DNA of 64,000 bases. Source: CAVWCQ01 sp963753545 (GTDB taxonomy: Bacteria > Chloroflexota > Anaerolineae > Aggregatilineales > Aggregatilineaceae). Position numbers and translations under genes: made by a program. Location of the stretch: positions 186,001-250,000 of the forward strand of contig CAVWCQ010000001.1 in assembly GCA_963753545.1 (NCBI GenBank), written 5' to 3'. Of the stretch, positions 18,489 to 26,762 are shown one piece after another (the stretch's first letter is position 1; each line of letters opens with the position of its first letter). Under the pieces are notes generated by a model. It did not search any database and had not been told where the DNA came from. It saw nothing but the letters and a program-made list of their open reading frames with translations.

Positions 18489-19199
18489 TCACGCCACGCC
18501 CAGGTAGGTTTGGATCAAGTCCGGGTTTTGCACCAGGTCCGGCATCAGCCCGGCGTGCACCGAGACACCTTCCTCGATGATCACGTACCGCTCAGCCAGC
18601 CCGCTCGCCACCTGGAAATTCTGCTCGACCAGCAGCACTGTCGTATGCGCCGAAAGCTGGCGGATCGCCTCCATCATCTGCTCGATAATCACCGGGGCCA
18701 ATCCTTCGCTCGGCTCGTCGATCAGCAGCAAACTATTGTCCGGTACAAGCGCCCGCGCAATCGCCAGCATCTGCTGCTGCCCACCCGACAGATTTCCGCC
18801 ACGCAGGTGATAAAGCCGCTTGAGATCGGGGAACAGGTTGAAGATCAGGTCCGATTTGCGTTCCAGGTCGCCTTTTTCCCGCTCGGCAATTTGCAGGTTT
18901 TGCGCCACTGTCAGATCGCGGAAGATGATTCGCTTTTCCGGTACATAGCCAATGCCCAGCTTGGCGATGCGATAGGAGCGCTTGCCCTGGATCGGCTGCC
19001 CATTAAACAGGATTTGCCCAGTGCGCGGCGCATTCAGGCCGATGATACTGCGCAGCGTGGTTGTTTTACCCGCGCCATTGCGTCCCAGCAGGACGGTGAT
19101 GCAGCCGCGTGGCACGACGACGGATACGCCTTCCAGGATGTGAAATTTGCCAATGAAGGTGTGGATATTCTGAACTTCCAGGACAGGCAGCTCGCTCAT
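18489..19199 (-). CDS. livF: Branched-chain-type ABC ATPase (LivF)
   Basis: A 236-residue ATPase. It shows Walker A GRNGAGKTT, signature LSGGQQQMLAIARAL, Walker B LLLIDEPSEGLAP and the H-loop region LLVEQN. The LivF-type hallmark is the short form with VPEKRIIFRDLTV after the Q-loop. It starts 2 bases after the livG stop and pairs with LivG under the two permeases. Confidence 0.93.
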   Translation of the reverse strand: MSELPVLEVQNIHTFIGKFHILEGVSVVVPRGCITVLLGRNGAGKTTTLRSIIGLNAPRTGQILFNGQPIQGKRSYRIAKLGIGYVPEKRIIFRDLTVAQNLQIAEREKGDLERKSDLIFNLFPDLKRLYHLRGGNLSGGQQQMLAIARALVPDNSLLLIDEPSEGLAPVIIEQMMEAIRQLSAHTTVLLVEQNFQVASGLAERYVIIEEGVSVHAGLMPDLVQNPDLIQTYLGVA

Positions 19200-19201
19200 G
19201 G

Positions 19202-20005
19202 CTATGCCTCCCCCTGCATCAGATCGGCAAAGTCGCCGTACAACTCGCCCAGATAAGCTTTTTGCACCGTGGCATTGCGCGTGATCTCTGCCGGAGTGCC
19301 TTCAGCTAACACCGCGCCCTGATGCATAACGGTGATGCGGTCCGAGATATTCATCACCACATTCATATTGTGCTCGACCAGCATGATTGTCCGGTTCCCG
19401 GTGGCGCGGACTGTCTGAATAATTTCGAGCAGCATCGGGACCTGTTCGGTTGCCATGCCCGCCGTTGGTTCATCCAACAGCAGCAGTTCGGCATCAGAGG
19501 CCAGCAGGATGGCCAGTTCAAGCTTGCGCTGGTCACCGTGCGGCAAAATCACAGCGGGAATATTGGCCTTATCGAACAGCCCAACCTGCGTGATCGCCTG
19601 CATCGCCTCGTCAAGATACTGCTTAAAATGACGGTAATGCCACCAGAACTTAAAACTGTCGCCCCCGCGTGCCTGGGCCGCCAGCCGCACATTCTCCAGA
19701 ACGGTGAGGTTTGGGAAAATATTGGTAATCTGAAAAGAGCGCCCAATCCCCAGGTGTGTGCGGCGGAATAACGGCTGGTGGGTGATATCCTGCCCCTTAA
19801 ACCAGACCGTGCCGCGCGTAGGTTTCAGGTTGCCCGTCAATAAGTTAAATAAGGTTGTTTTTCCCGCGCCGTTTGGCCCGATGATCGAATGCAGGTCGCC
19901 TGCGCGAACCTGGATATTGACATCGTCAACGGCGACCAGCCCGCCAAATTCCTTGCGGAGTTCCCGGCCTTCAAGAAGGATCGTTTCCGACATAGGCACG
20001 CTCAC
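19202..20005 (-). CDS. livG: Branched-chain-type ABC ATPase (LivG)
   Basis: A 267-residue ATPase. It has Walker A GPNGAGKTTLFNLLTG, the LivG-specific RSFQITNIFPNLTV stretch, Walker B LLLLDEPTAGM and LVEHNMN. The signature is LPHGDQRKLELA instead of LSYGEQR. Start is either the GTG at 20005 or the ATG at 19993; neither has a strong ribosome binding site. The GTG abuts the first unit of the 46-bp repeat array, so the repeats form the leader of this gene. Confidence 0.92.
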   Translation of the reverse strand: MSVPMSETILLEGRELRKEFGGLVAVDDVNIQVRAGDLHSIIGPNGAGKTTLFNLLTGNLKPTRGTVWFKGQDITHQPLFRRTHLGIGRSFQITNIFPNLTVLENVRLAAQARGGDSFKFWWHYRHFKQYLDEAMQAITQVGLFDKANIPAVILPHGDQRKLELAILLASDAELLLLDEPTAGMATEQVPMLLEIIQTVRATGNRTIMLVEHNMNVVMNISDRITVMHQGAVLAEGTPAEITRNATVQKAYLGELYGDFADLMQGEA

Positions 20006-20326
20006 TTAGTTTATATTTCCGGGGGAGGTCCCCCTAATACCCCTCGTTCACTCAGTTTATATTTCCGGGGGAGGTCCCCCTAATACCCCTCGTTCACTCA
20101 GTTTATATTTCCGGGGGAGGTCCCCCTAATACCCCTCGTTCGCTCAGTTTATTTTTCCGGGGGAGGTCCCCCTAATACCCCTCGTTCGCTCAGTTTATTT
20201 TTCCGGGGGAGGTCCCCCTAATACCCCTCGTTCGCTCAGTTTATATTTCCGGGGGAGGTCCCCCTAATACCCCTCGTTCGCTCAGTTTATTTTTCCGGGG
20301 GAGGTCCCCCTAATACCCCTCGTTCG
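20005..20326. repeat. Seven tandem copies of a 46-bp hairpin-bearing repeat
   Basis: Units start at 20005, 20051, 20097, 20143, 20189, 20235 and 20281, an exact 46-base period; the first unit is the most diverged. Each holds a GGGGGAGGTCCCCC hairpin (5-base stem, AGGT loop) followed by TAATACCCCTCGTT. Units differ mainly at TTATATTT versus TTATTTTT and at CA versus CG before the next unit. There are no unique spacers. The array sits between the SBP gene and livG of one importer operon and may reduce or modulate ATPase/permease expression. Confidence 0.92.
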
Positions 20327-20359
20327 CTCTGATCCACGATCATCATTTTACCGGAAAAG

Positions 20360-20690
20360 CGCCGTAAAGCCCCTGCCTTCAGGCAAGGGGATATAAGGCG
20401 TGATCACTGGCTTTCTTGCCGCAGGCATCCTATAATTCCTCCTACGCACCTTTCTAATCGTATAGATAGGCGGTTGCGCGGACGACTCTCTCCGCGCGTA
20501 AAATCTGTAGAGACTGCAGGTGCCGCTCTGGGAGACGTTGTGCTTCAAAGCCCGCTCCCGCTAGAGCCAACCCACTTTTGGGGTGGGACGCACCCTTGTC
20601 GCCTAACGTAGACCCTCTGCTCAGCCTTCGGGCGAAAGTAAGGTCAAGCGTGCGCCAGAAGCCCCCAGCTTTAGCTGTGGGGAGCGTCAC
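20360..20690 (-). mobile_element. Possible IS200/IS605-type remnant (PATE-like)
   Basis: A roughly 330-base non-coding block bounded by two imperfect palindromes: 20370-20390 (CCCCTGCCT / AGGCAAGGGG) and 20662-20682 (CCCCCAGCT / AGCTGTGGGG). Both have the look of the subterminal hairpins of IS200/IS605 elements. The interior, read on the minus strand, is GC-rich with several small stems. No TnpA or TnpB coding sequence remains. Assignment is by resemblance only. Confidence 0.33.
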
Positions 20691-20829
20691 ATGTTCTGTC
20701 CTGCTGTGGCGCGAGGGGTTCAAGGGGATGGTGTCCCATCGTCTGATGGACCATCCCCCGCGCTTCAGAGAACAAAACTACTGAGCAGCCGCCCGTTCTG
20801 CCAGGGGTGTGCAGTCCAGGGTGTCGCTG

Positions 20830-22065
20830 CTACGATCCGCACCCAGACTCGCATGGGGGAGCAGCGTCTTCGGCGGACACTTCCGCGACCAGTTCGTAAT
20901 ACTTCTGATCCGGATCGTCCAGGTTGACCAGCTTGACGACGTACATCGGCATCAGAGCCTGATGGTCCTCGGCGCGCATGGTGTAGGTGCCCTTCGGGCC
21001 TTCCCAGGTCAGTCCTTCCAGCGCCGGGATCATGTCTTCGGTCAGGGTCGAGCCTTCGGTCTTTTCCAGGGCAGCGATGATTGCCTGTCCGGTGGCGAAA
21101 CCGCATTCAGAGAACAGGTCGGGCACGTCATTGTAGCGGGCCTTGTACTGCTCGGTGAACCAATCGTTGATTTCGTTCTGCGGCAGGCTGTAGTGATAGA
21201 CGATCAGACCAATGCTGCCGATCTGCGCTTCACCAGAGAACGCTTTGACGATGTCGTTCGAGTTGAAACCGGTGATGATCGCGGGTTTGTCGGGATCCAC
21301 GCCCAGGCCCAGTTCCGTCGCCTGCTGGAACAGGTTGATCGCTGACGCGCCTGCCCAGGTGATGATGACGCCATCCGCGCCGGAGTTGATCACCTGCTGG
21401 AGATAGGGGCTGAATTCCGTTGTGTCGGTGGGGACATAGATCGGATCAGCTACAAAGGTCGCCCCTTTTTGTCCGAACGCATAGGCGAAGGCGGCTGCCG
21501 AGCCGTAGCCGAAGGCATAGTCGGGGGCAAGCTGGATGTAGTTCTTGCCGACATTCTCTGTCGCCCAACTCGCGATATCAAAGGCATCCTGGTACGAGTT
21601 ACGGCAGGCGCGGAAAGTCGTCGGTTCAAAGAATTCGCCTGTGATGCGCGGGTCCGCAGCGGGGCCAGCCATCAGGATCACGTCATATTCGGCGGCGATG
21701 CTGACCAGGCCCTGCGTCACGCCGGAGCTAGGGGCACCCACCAGAATTTCAACGCCTTCGGTTTCGATCAGATCGCGGGCCTGTGTCGCGGCGGTATCGG
21801 CATCGTTGGCATAGTCGCGCACGATCAGTTCAACCGGACGCCCGGCAACTGTCATCGTGCCATCTGTCGCATAGTCGAGGCCGAGGGTCAGGCCATATTC
21901 CAGTTCGAAGCCGTACAGCATCAGCGCGCCCGTTTCATCGGAAAGCACGCCGATCTTCAGGGGTTCAGCGTCCTGGCGGGCGTGGCTGACTTTCATCGTC
22001 GGGACCATCGCCAGCGAGGCAATCACAACAAGCGGGAGAAGGGTAAGAGCAAGTTTACGAAGCAT
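20830..22065 (-). CDS. livK: Branched-chain-type ABC substrate-binding protein (LivK)
   Basis: A 411-residue exported binding protein. The signal peptide is about residues 1-29 and is not lipoprotein-like. A type I periplasmic fold follows (PLKIGVLSDETGALMLYG, then LVGAPSSGVTQGLVSIAAEY and QLAPDYAFGYGSAAAFA). The Ser/Gly-rich pocket element and the acidic character fit carboxylate ligands. It resembles HAAT binding proteins used for aromatic or fatty acids as much as those for leucine, so the ligand is open. AAAGGAG precedes the ATG. It lies upstream of the repeat array and the transporter core, and downstream of the acyl-CoA ligase. Confidence 0.88.
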   Translation of the reverse strand: MLRKLALTLLPLVVIASLAMVPTMKVSHARQDAEPLKIGVLSDETGALMLYGFELEYGLTLGLDYATDGTMTVAGRPVELIVRDYANDADTAATQARDLIETEGVEILVGAPSSGVTQGLVSIAAEYDVILMAGPAADPRITGEFFEPTTFRACRNSYQDAFDIASWATENVGKNYIQLAPDYAFGYGSAAAFAYAFGQKGATFVADPIYVPTDTTEFSPYLQQVINSGADGVIITWAGASAINLFQQATELGLGVDPDKPAIITGFNSNDIVKAFSGEAQIGSIGLIVYHYSLPQNEINDWFTEQYKARYNDVPDLFSECGFATGQAIIAALEKTEGSTLTEDMIPALEGLTWEGPKGTYTMRAEDHQALMPMYVVKLVNLDDPDQKYYELVAEVSAEDAAPPCESGCGS

Positions 22066-22187
22066 TTGAAAAACTCCTTTTTCTCAATTGTGCCGGCACA
22101 AATTGCAGATCACAGATGGGTAAAATTTGGTTTTTCCTCCTTTTATTTTTTACAGCCCGCTGGGGAGAACACAGGCTGATGATCAAC

Positions 22188-23723
22188 TTAGGGTGCGAAC
22201 TGTTCGCGCAGTTCCCGTTTGAGTATTTTCCCCGCTGCCGAGACTGGCAGCGCGTCCAAAAACTCGACAGAGCGCGGCACTTTGAAACCCGCCAGATTCT
22301 CACGCAGAAAGGCAATTAATTCGTCGGCAGTGGCGGACGCGCCCGGTTTGAGCACGACGCAGGCCTTGCCAACTTCGCCCCACTTCGGATCGGGAACCCC
22401 GATCACGGCGCACTGGTGCACGGCGGGATGCCGGTACAGAGCCTGTTCGATCTCAGTAGGATAGACATTTTCGCCGCCGGAGATGAACATATCTTTTTTG
22501 CGATCCACGATGAAGAAGTACCATTCCTCGTCATAGCGGGCCATGTCGCCCGTGTGGAACCAGCCATCCTGATCGACGACGCCGTCCATCGCCCCTGGCC
22601 TATTAAAGTAACCGGAGCAGAACGACGGCCCTTTGAGGACCAGTTCGCCCACCGTGTTGGGCGGCAGCGGATTGTTTTGTTCGTCTACGACGCGCGCATC
22701 CACGAAGAAATTAGGCCGCCCGATGCTGCCCGCCTTGCGGATCGCGTCTTCCGGGGCGAGGGCAAAAATACCGGGGCCAAATTCTGTCATGCCGAAACCC
22801 TGCTTAAAACGCACACCCTTTTCGGCGGCAAACTTTTCGACCAGGGGGACAGGCAGCGGCGCGCCGCCGCTGGTGCAGAAGCGCAGGCTGCTCAGATCGG
22901 CCGTGTCCCAGTTAGGAGCCTGGGTGAGCATCTGGTACATGGTCGGCACACCCGCGAAAAAATCCGCCTTGTATTCCTCGATCAGGCTCAGCACCTGGGC
23001 TGGATCAAAGCGCCGCACCAAAATCACCGTGCCGCCCACGATCATCAGCGGCATGGTGTAAACCAGCAGGCCGCCCGTATGGAACATCGGGAAGACGTTT
23101 ACTGTCGTGTCGCCCGGCAGAATATCGTGAATAACCGTATTGAGCGTGTTCCAAGCGATCATCCGGTGGCTGATCTGCGCCCCACGGGGGACGCCGGTTG
23201 TGCCACCCGTAAAGATCAGGGCAACAATATCTTCTTCCGTGATGGCCTCATTGATTACCGGGGCTGGATCGCCGGATAACAGCGCCGTTTCAAAATGCTG
23301 GCTCCAGGCTGTACCTTCGCCTTCGATGTGCAGCAGATGAGTTACGCCTGGCACTTCGGCGCTGGCCTGGATAACCGCCTCTTTGAATTCATCGGAGAAG
23401 ATCATCGCTTTCGGTGTTGTGTCGTCCATGACCTGGACCAGTTCACGCCAGTGCATGCGCCAGTTATAACAGGCCAGGATCGCGCCGATCTTGCTGCACG
23501 CGAAGAACGCATCCAGGAATTCAACGCCATCATGAGCGACGATGCCAATCCGATCCCCCGCTTTTAGCCCGACTTCGTGTTGCAGCCAGTTCGCGAAGCG
23601 GTTGGCGCGCTCATTCATCTGTGCATAGGTGTAGCAGGGCCGGTCTGCTTTGCCCGCATCGACCACTGCCAGCCTATCGGGTGAATAAATGGCACGTCGT
23701 CCCAGTGTATCCCCAATGTACAT
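22188..23723 (-). CDS. Acyl-CoA synthetase (AMP-forming ligase) 1
   Basis: Activates a carboxylic acid to its CoA thioester via an acyl-adenylate. About 511 residues with all core motifs: P-loop FTGGTTGVPRGA, adenine-binding YxxTE-like GFGMTEFGPG, GDMARYDEEWYFF, hinge DRKKDMFISGGENVYP and the C-terminal catalytic Lys in SAAGKILKREL. The chain-length preference cannot be read. The ATG at 23723 overlaps the upstream KAS III stop (TAATG) with GGAGG just before it. It is the last gene before livK, which suggests that its substrate is the imported acid. Confidence 0.9.
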   Translation of the reverse strand: MYIGDTLGRRAIYSPDRLAVVDAGKADRPCYTYAQMNERANRFANWLQHEVGLKAGDRIGIVAHDGVEFLDAFFACSKIGAILACYNWRMHWRELVQVMDDTTPKAMIFSDEFKEAVIQASAEVPGVTHLLHIEGEGTAWSQHFETALLSGDPAPVINEAITEEDIVALIFTGGTTGVPRGAQISHRMIAWNTLNTVIHDILPGDTTVNVFPMFHTGGLLVYTMPLMIVGGTVILVRRFDPAQVLSLIEEYKADFFAGVPTMYQMLTQAPNWDTADLSSLRFCTSGGAPLPVPLVEKFAAEKGVRFKQGFGMTEFGPGIFALAPEDAIRKAGSIGRPNFFVDARVVDEQNNPLPPNTVGELVLKGPSFCSGYFNRPGAMDGVVDQDGWFHTGDMARYDEEWYFFIVDRKKDMFISGGENVYPTEIEQALYRHPAVHQCAVIGVPDPKWGEVGKACVVLKPGASATADELIAFLRENLAGFKVPRSVEFLDALPVSAAGKILKRELREQFAP

Positions 23724-24713
23724 TAAACCCTCCACTCAAATGCAGTGGCAGCCATCGTTGAGCCTGCGCCGCTGCCACAAAAAACGACCAGCTCGCCGGG
23801 CTGAGGGCCGAATCCCTGCATCACTGCGTCATCGAGCGCCATCGGCATACAGGCCGATCCGGTATATCCCCACTTATCCATGATGGTATGCGTCTTAACA
23901 CGGGGTAGTCCCAGGTCGTCGAGAACGTACTCGATGGTGCGCAGGTTGAGCTGGGTAAAATAGATCTTGTCGATATCAGCCACGTGCCGCCCAATTTTTT
24001 GCATCAATTGGCGGACCAGCGGCGGCCAACCCTTGTTATTGGTGTCTGGCGGGAAGCGCTTGCGAATTTCCAGATATTGTCTGCGTGTTCCCTCGCCCCC
24101 GGTTGGTTCCAGCGTCCCGCCGATGAATACGCCCATATAATCATGGAACGATCCGTCCGACTGGATGACGCCGCCCAGAAAACCGGGTTTGTCGCCCGCG
24201 CTCAGGATCACCGCTCCGCCGCCGTCACCAAAGAGCGTGCAGGTGCGTTTATCCGTCCAATTGACGTAGCGCGTCATGCCATACGCGCCAACGACCAGAA
24301 TATTGTCGTAGCTATCGTCCGTAGCAATGAAAGCGGCTGGCAATATCCAGCCCGATCACCCACGCCGCGCACGCGCTGTTGACGTCGTAGGTTCCCGCAT
24401 TGATCGCGCCGAGTTTGTACTGCACCACCGAGGCCGTACCGGGCGAGATGTAATCCGGCGTATCCGTTGCCAGGATGATCATCTGCAACTGTTCCGGCTT
24501 CAGATTGGCCCGTTCCAGCGCTTGCCGCGCCGCATGAACTGCCAGATCGGAGGTCAGTTCGTCATCAGCCATCAACCGCCGTTCGCGGATGCCCACGTTT
24601 TCGATCAGCCACTGATCGACAGGTTCGCCCAGCATCGCGTCGAGTTCGGCGTTGGTGCGGATTTTGGCGGGAACATAGCGCCCGGTGCTGATGATCTGCG
24701 CGTAACGCGGCAT
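23723..24713 (-). CDS. KAS III-like thiolase-fold enzyme 1, frameshifted, atypical active site
   Basis: A FabH-family condensing or acyl-transfer enzyme of about 328 residues after repair. The first part (from 24713) has the nucleophile Cys115 in DVNSACAAWV. That frame runs off after IASRFHCYGR, and a second frame resumes near 24340 with AAFIATDDSYDNILVVGAYG and ends FEWRV at 23723. The usual His of the H-Q-A-N motif is Thr (FTQLNLRTI), and the usual G-N-T-S Asn is Tyr (WGYTGSA). It is therefore unlikely to decarboxylate malonyl-ACP like FabH; acyl transfer or another condensation is more likely. Confidence 0.8.
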
Positions 24714-24737
24714 GCCGTTTATTACCTCTCTAGTCGT

Positions 24738-24756
24738 GGGCGTATGCCATACGCCC
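24738..24756. repeat. Short palindrome of the GTAGGGGCG...CGCCC type
   Basis: Arms GGGCGTATG and CATACGCCC with a single-base loop, followed by CTAC. Read on the minus strand it gives TAGGGGCGTATGGCATACGC, the same format as the element at 44653-44675. These look like copies of a small dispersed palindromic repeat. Confidence 0.5.
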
Positions 24757-24763
24757 CTACCTG

Positions 24764-25567
24764 CTAACTCTGCAAAAATTCCAGGACGATCCGGTTCGCT
24801 TCGTCCGGCTTCTCGATATTAAACAGGTGGCCCGCGCCTTCGATCTCGATCAGTTTCGCGTGGGGCCATGCGGCGGCAATCGCCTGGCTGTTGCTGGCTG
24901 GCGCGACTTCATCATACTCCCCGACCAGCAGCAGGACGGGCATCGGCGGCACGAAATCCACGATATGATCGGCAGCGAAATAGGCCAATCCCGCCTGACT
25001 ATGTCGCAGATACAGGTTGGGCGTCTGCTGGCTCTTAAAGCGCAGGTCGATCAGCTTGTTGAACCCTTCAGGATCGCGTTCTTCCAGCCCATCCGCGCAG
25101 GCGATGCGGATGCCGCGCTTGACCAGTTCCAGCGGGTCGCCGGAACGATCCTGCAAGACCTGCATAGCGCGGGCGGAGGGCATCTGCACCTTTGGCCCCC
25201 AATACAGCGTTGAGGCCAGGATCAACTTGCCAATCCGCTCTGGTGCCTTGCGGGCCATAAAGAGCGCGATTCCGCCGCCGAGTGAATGGCCCAACACATG
25301 CGCTTTTTGCAGGCCGATAGTCTCCATCAAGGCGAGCGTATCTTCCGCCATCATATCGAGCGAATAGGGAATATCCGGCTTATCCGAGCTGCCGACCCCC
25401 CGGTTATCGAATGTGATCACGCGGTAGTGCTTCGCCAGCGGCCCCACGTTGCGCCACCATGCCTCGCGCCACTGGCCCACGCCGTTGATCAGCAGCAGCG
25501 TTTCGGGGTGATCGTCGCCCACACTTTCATAAAACAGGTGAATGCCGTTTGCCTCTACGAGTGGCAT
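24764..25567 (-). CDS. Alpha/beta hydrolase
   Basis: A 267-residue soluble alpha/beta hydrolase. Catalytic Ser in the nucleophile elbow GHSLGGG, Asp in VGEYDEVAP and His in GAGHLFN. The oxyanion region is INGVGQ. Sequence is closest in style to the 3-oxoadipate enol-lactonase / esterase branch. In this cluster a thioesterase, lactonase or PHA-oligomer hydrolase role is plausible but not shown. It lies just downstream of the restriction-modification pair and upstream of KAS III 1. Confidence 0.85.
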   Translation of the reverse strand: MPLVEANGIHLFYESVGDDHPETLLLINGVGQWREAWWRNVGPLAKHYRVITFDNRGVGSSDKPDIPYSLDMMAEDTLALMETIGLQKAHVLGHSLGGGIALFMARKAPERIGKLILASTLYWGPKVQMPSARAMQVLQDRSGDPLELVKRGIRIACADGLEERDPEGFNKLIDLRFKSQQTPNLYLRHSQAGLAYFAADHIVDFVPPMPVLLLVGEYDEVAPASNSQAIAAAWPHAKLIEIEGAGHLFNIEKPDEANRIVLEFLQS

Positions 25568-25590
25568 AATCTATACTCCCTACGGCTACA

Positions 25591-26745
25591 CTATTTTTTT
25601 TGCATGACTAAAATACGTTCAAGCTTTGTGGTTTGAGTACGACGTCTTGAACGTCTTTCATCGGGGATTCTGTCATCATATATAATGACTTGATCCAGTT
25701 GCCCGTGAGTTACATCCTTCGCTAACTCTGCAAGAATTTCAGCAGTTTGCTGAATTTGACCATCCCGTTCAACATCTCCCAGAACCAACACACAATATCC
25801 TTTTGTTTTGAGGACACAATTCATTGCTTGAAGACATAAGGACATTTGAGGCAAATAGACTTTTTTGCTGGCTGTTAACGACGCATCTAACTCCCGCCAG
25901 TTCTCGCACCCTAAAAACCACAAACGCAGGCGATTGTCACGCGCATAATCGAGCGCCCCAAAATAAGGGGGGCTGGAAACGATAGCGTCAACCGTTTGAG
26001 GTTCAATAGGCAGATGCATCGCATTTACTTGCCATACTTTATATTCACGTTTTTCCCAACCCTGTGAAAACAGAGGTCGCTTATAAGCGCGCTCGATTTT
26101 GGCTAGAAGCCGGGATCGTAAGTCCCGATAGGCATACATCCGTGGAAATTGTTCAGGAGGGTATTTATTCTTTCTCAAATAGGGTACAAGGTGGCTGGCG
26201 GGATACGATAAAAAGCCTGGGCGAACATGCTGTAAAATACCTAACAGGCAGGCCAACAGGAAATAATTCTTTTGCTCTTGCAGAATGTCGAAAGCTGCCA
26301 TTATTTCCTGTAGTGTGTTTGGATGAAAAAAAGCGCGCACCCAGTCGGGTACAGCATCTAAATCAACAGAGGGCGCTTGTTGTTCAACGGCAAGCAATAG
26401 CTCTTGTGCATTCTCCAGGGCTATTCTCTTGTTTGATGGAGCCTCAAGTTTTCCCCGCGTCAGAACATAAGCATAAGGACTTAGATCGTTGGCCCAGGCA
26501 TGGCGATTCAGAAAAACAGCCTCCAGGGGAACGACTCCTGAGCCTGAAAATGGATCCAATACAGTATCTCCAGGTTTGGAGTACTGATTTAAGATTGCGC
26601 GAGCCATCCCCGATTTCAATTTACCAACATAGGGAGATAGCTGTTGAAGTGAACTCTCACGTCCGTTAAAAGAGCCACGCCATAGACGTGCGTTCAATTC
26701 AGTAGAATCGTCCCGATCTTCGAACAAAGGAAGTTGTATGTCCAT
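25591..26745 (-). CDS. DNA methyltransferase of a restriction-modification pair
   Basis: A 384-residue SAM-dependent DNA methyltransferase. SPYVGKLKSGMA precedes motif I DPFSGSG (residues 64-70), and the catalytic motif IV is SSPPYF (258-261). Order is motif I, then a long variable region, then motif IV. SPPY favours N4-cytosine methylation, though N6-adenine cannot be excluded. Recognition sequence unknown. The gene is AT-richer than the flanking lipid genes and sits 17 bases downstream of the putative endonuclease. Confidence 0.85.
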   Translation of the reverse strand: MDIQLPLFEDRDDSTELNARLWRGSFNGRESSLQQLSPYVGKLKSGMARAILNQYSKPGDTVLDPFSGSGVVPLEAVFLNRHAWANDLSPYAYVLTRGKLEAPSNKRIALENAQELLLAVEQQAPSVDLDAVPDWVRAFFHPNTLQEIMAAFDILQEQKNYFLLACLLGILQHVRPGFLSYPASHLVPYLRKNKYPPEQFPRMYAYRDLRSRLLAKIERAYKRPLFSQGWEKREYKVWQVNAMHLPIEPQTVDAIVSSPPYFGALDYARDNRLRLWFLGCENWRELDASLTASKKVYLPQMSLCLQAMNCVLKTKGYCVLVLGDVERDGQIQQTAEILAELAKDVTHGQLDQVIIYDDRIPDERRSRRRTQTTKLERILVMQKK

Positions 26746-26762
26746 GAAGAGTTCACCGATTC

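Noticed and set aside
18420..19256. Plus-strand reading frame of 278 codons
   Set aside because: Antisense to livF and the start of livH; His/Gln/Arg-rich shadow composition.
20005..20326. Could the repeat array be a CRISPR?
   Set aside because: Units abut with a constant 46-base period and have no unique spacers; no cas gene is nearby.
22416..23279. Plus-strand reading frame of 287 codons
   Set aside because: Antisense shadow of acyl-CoA ligase 1.
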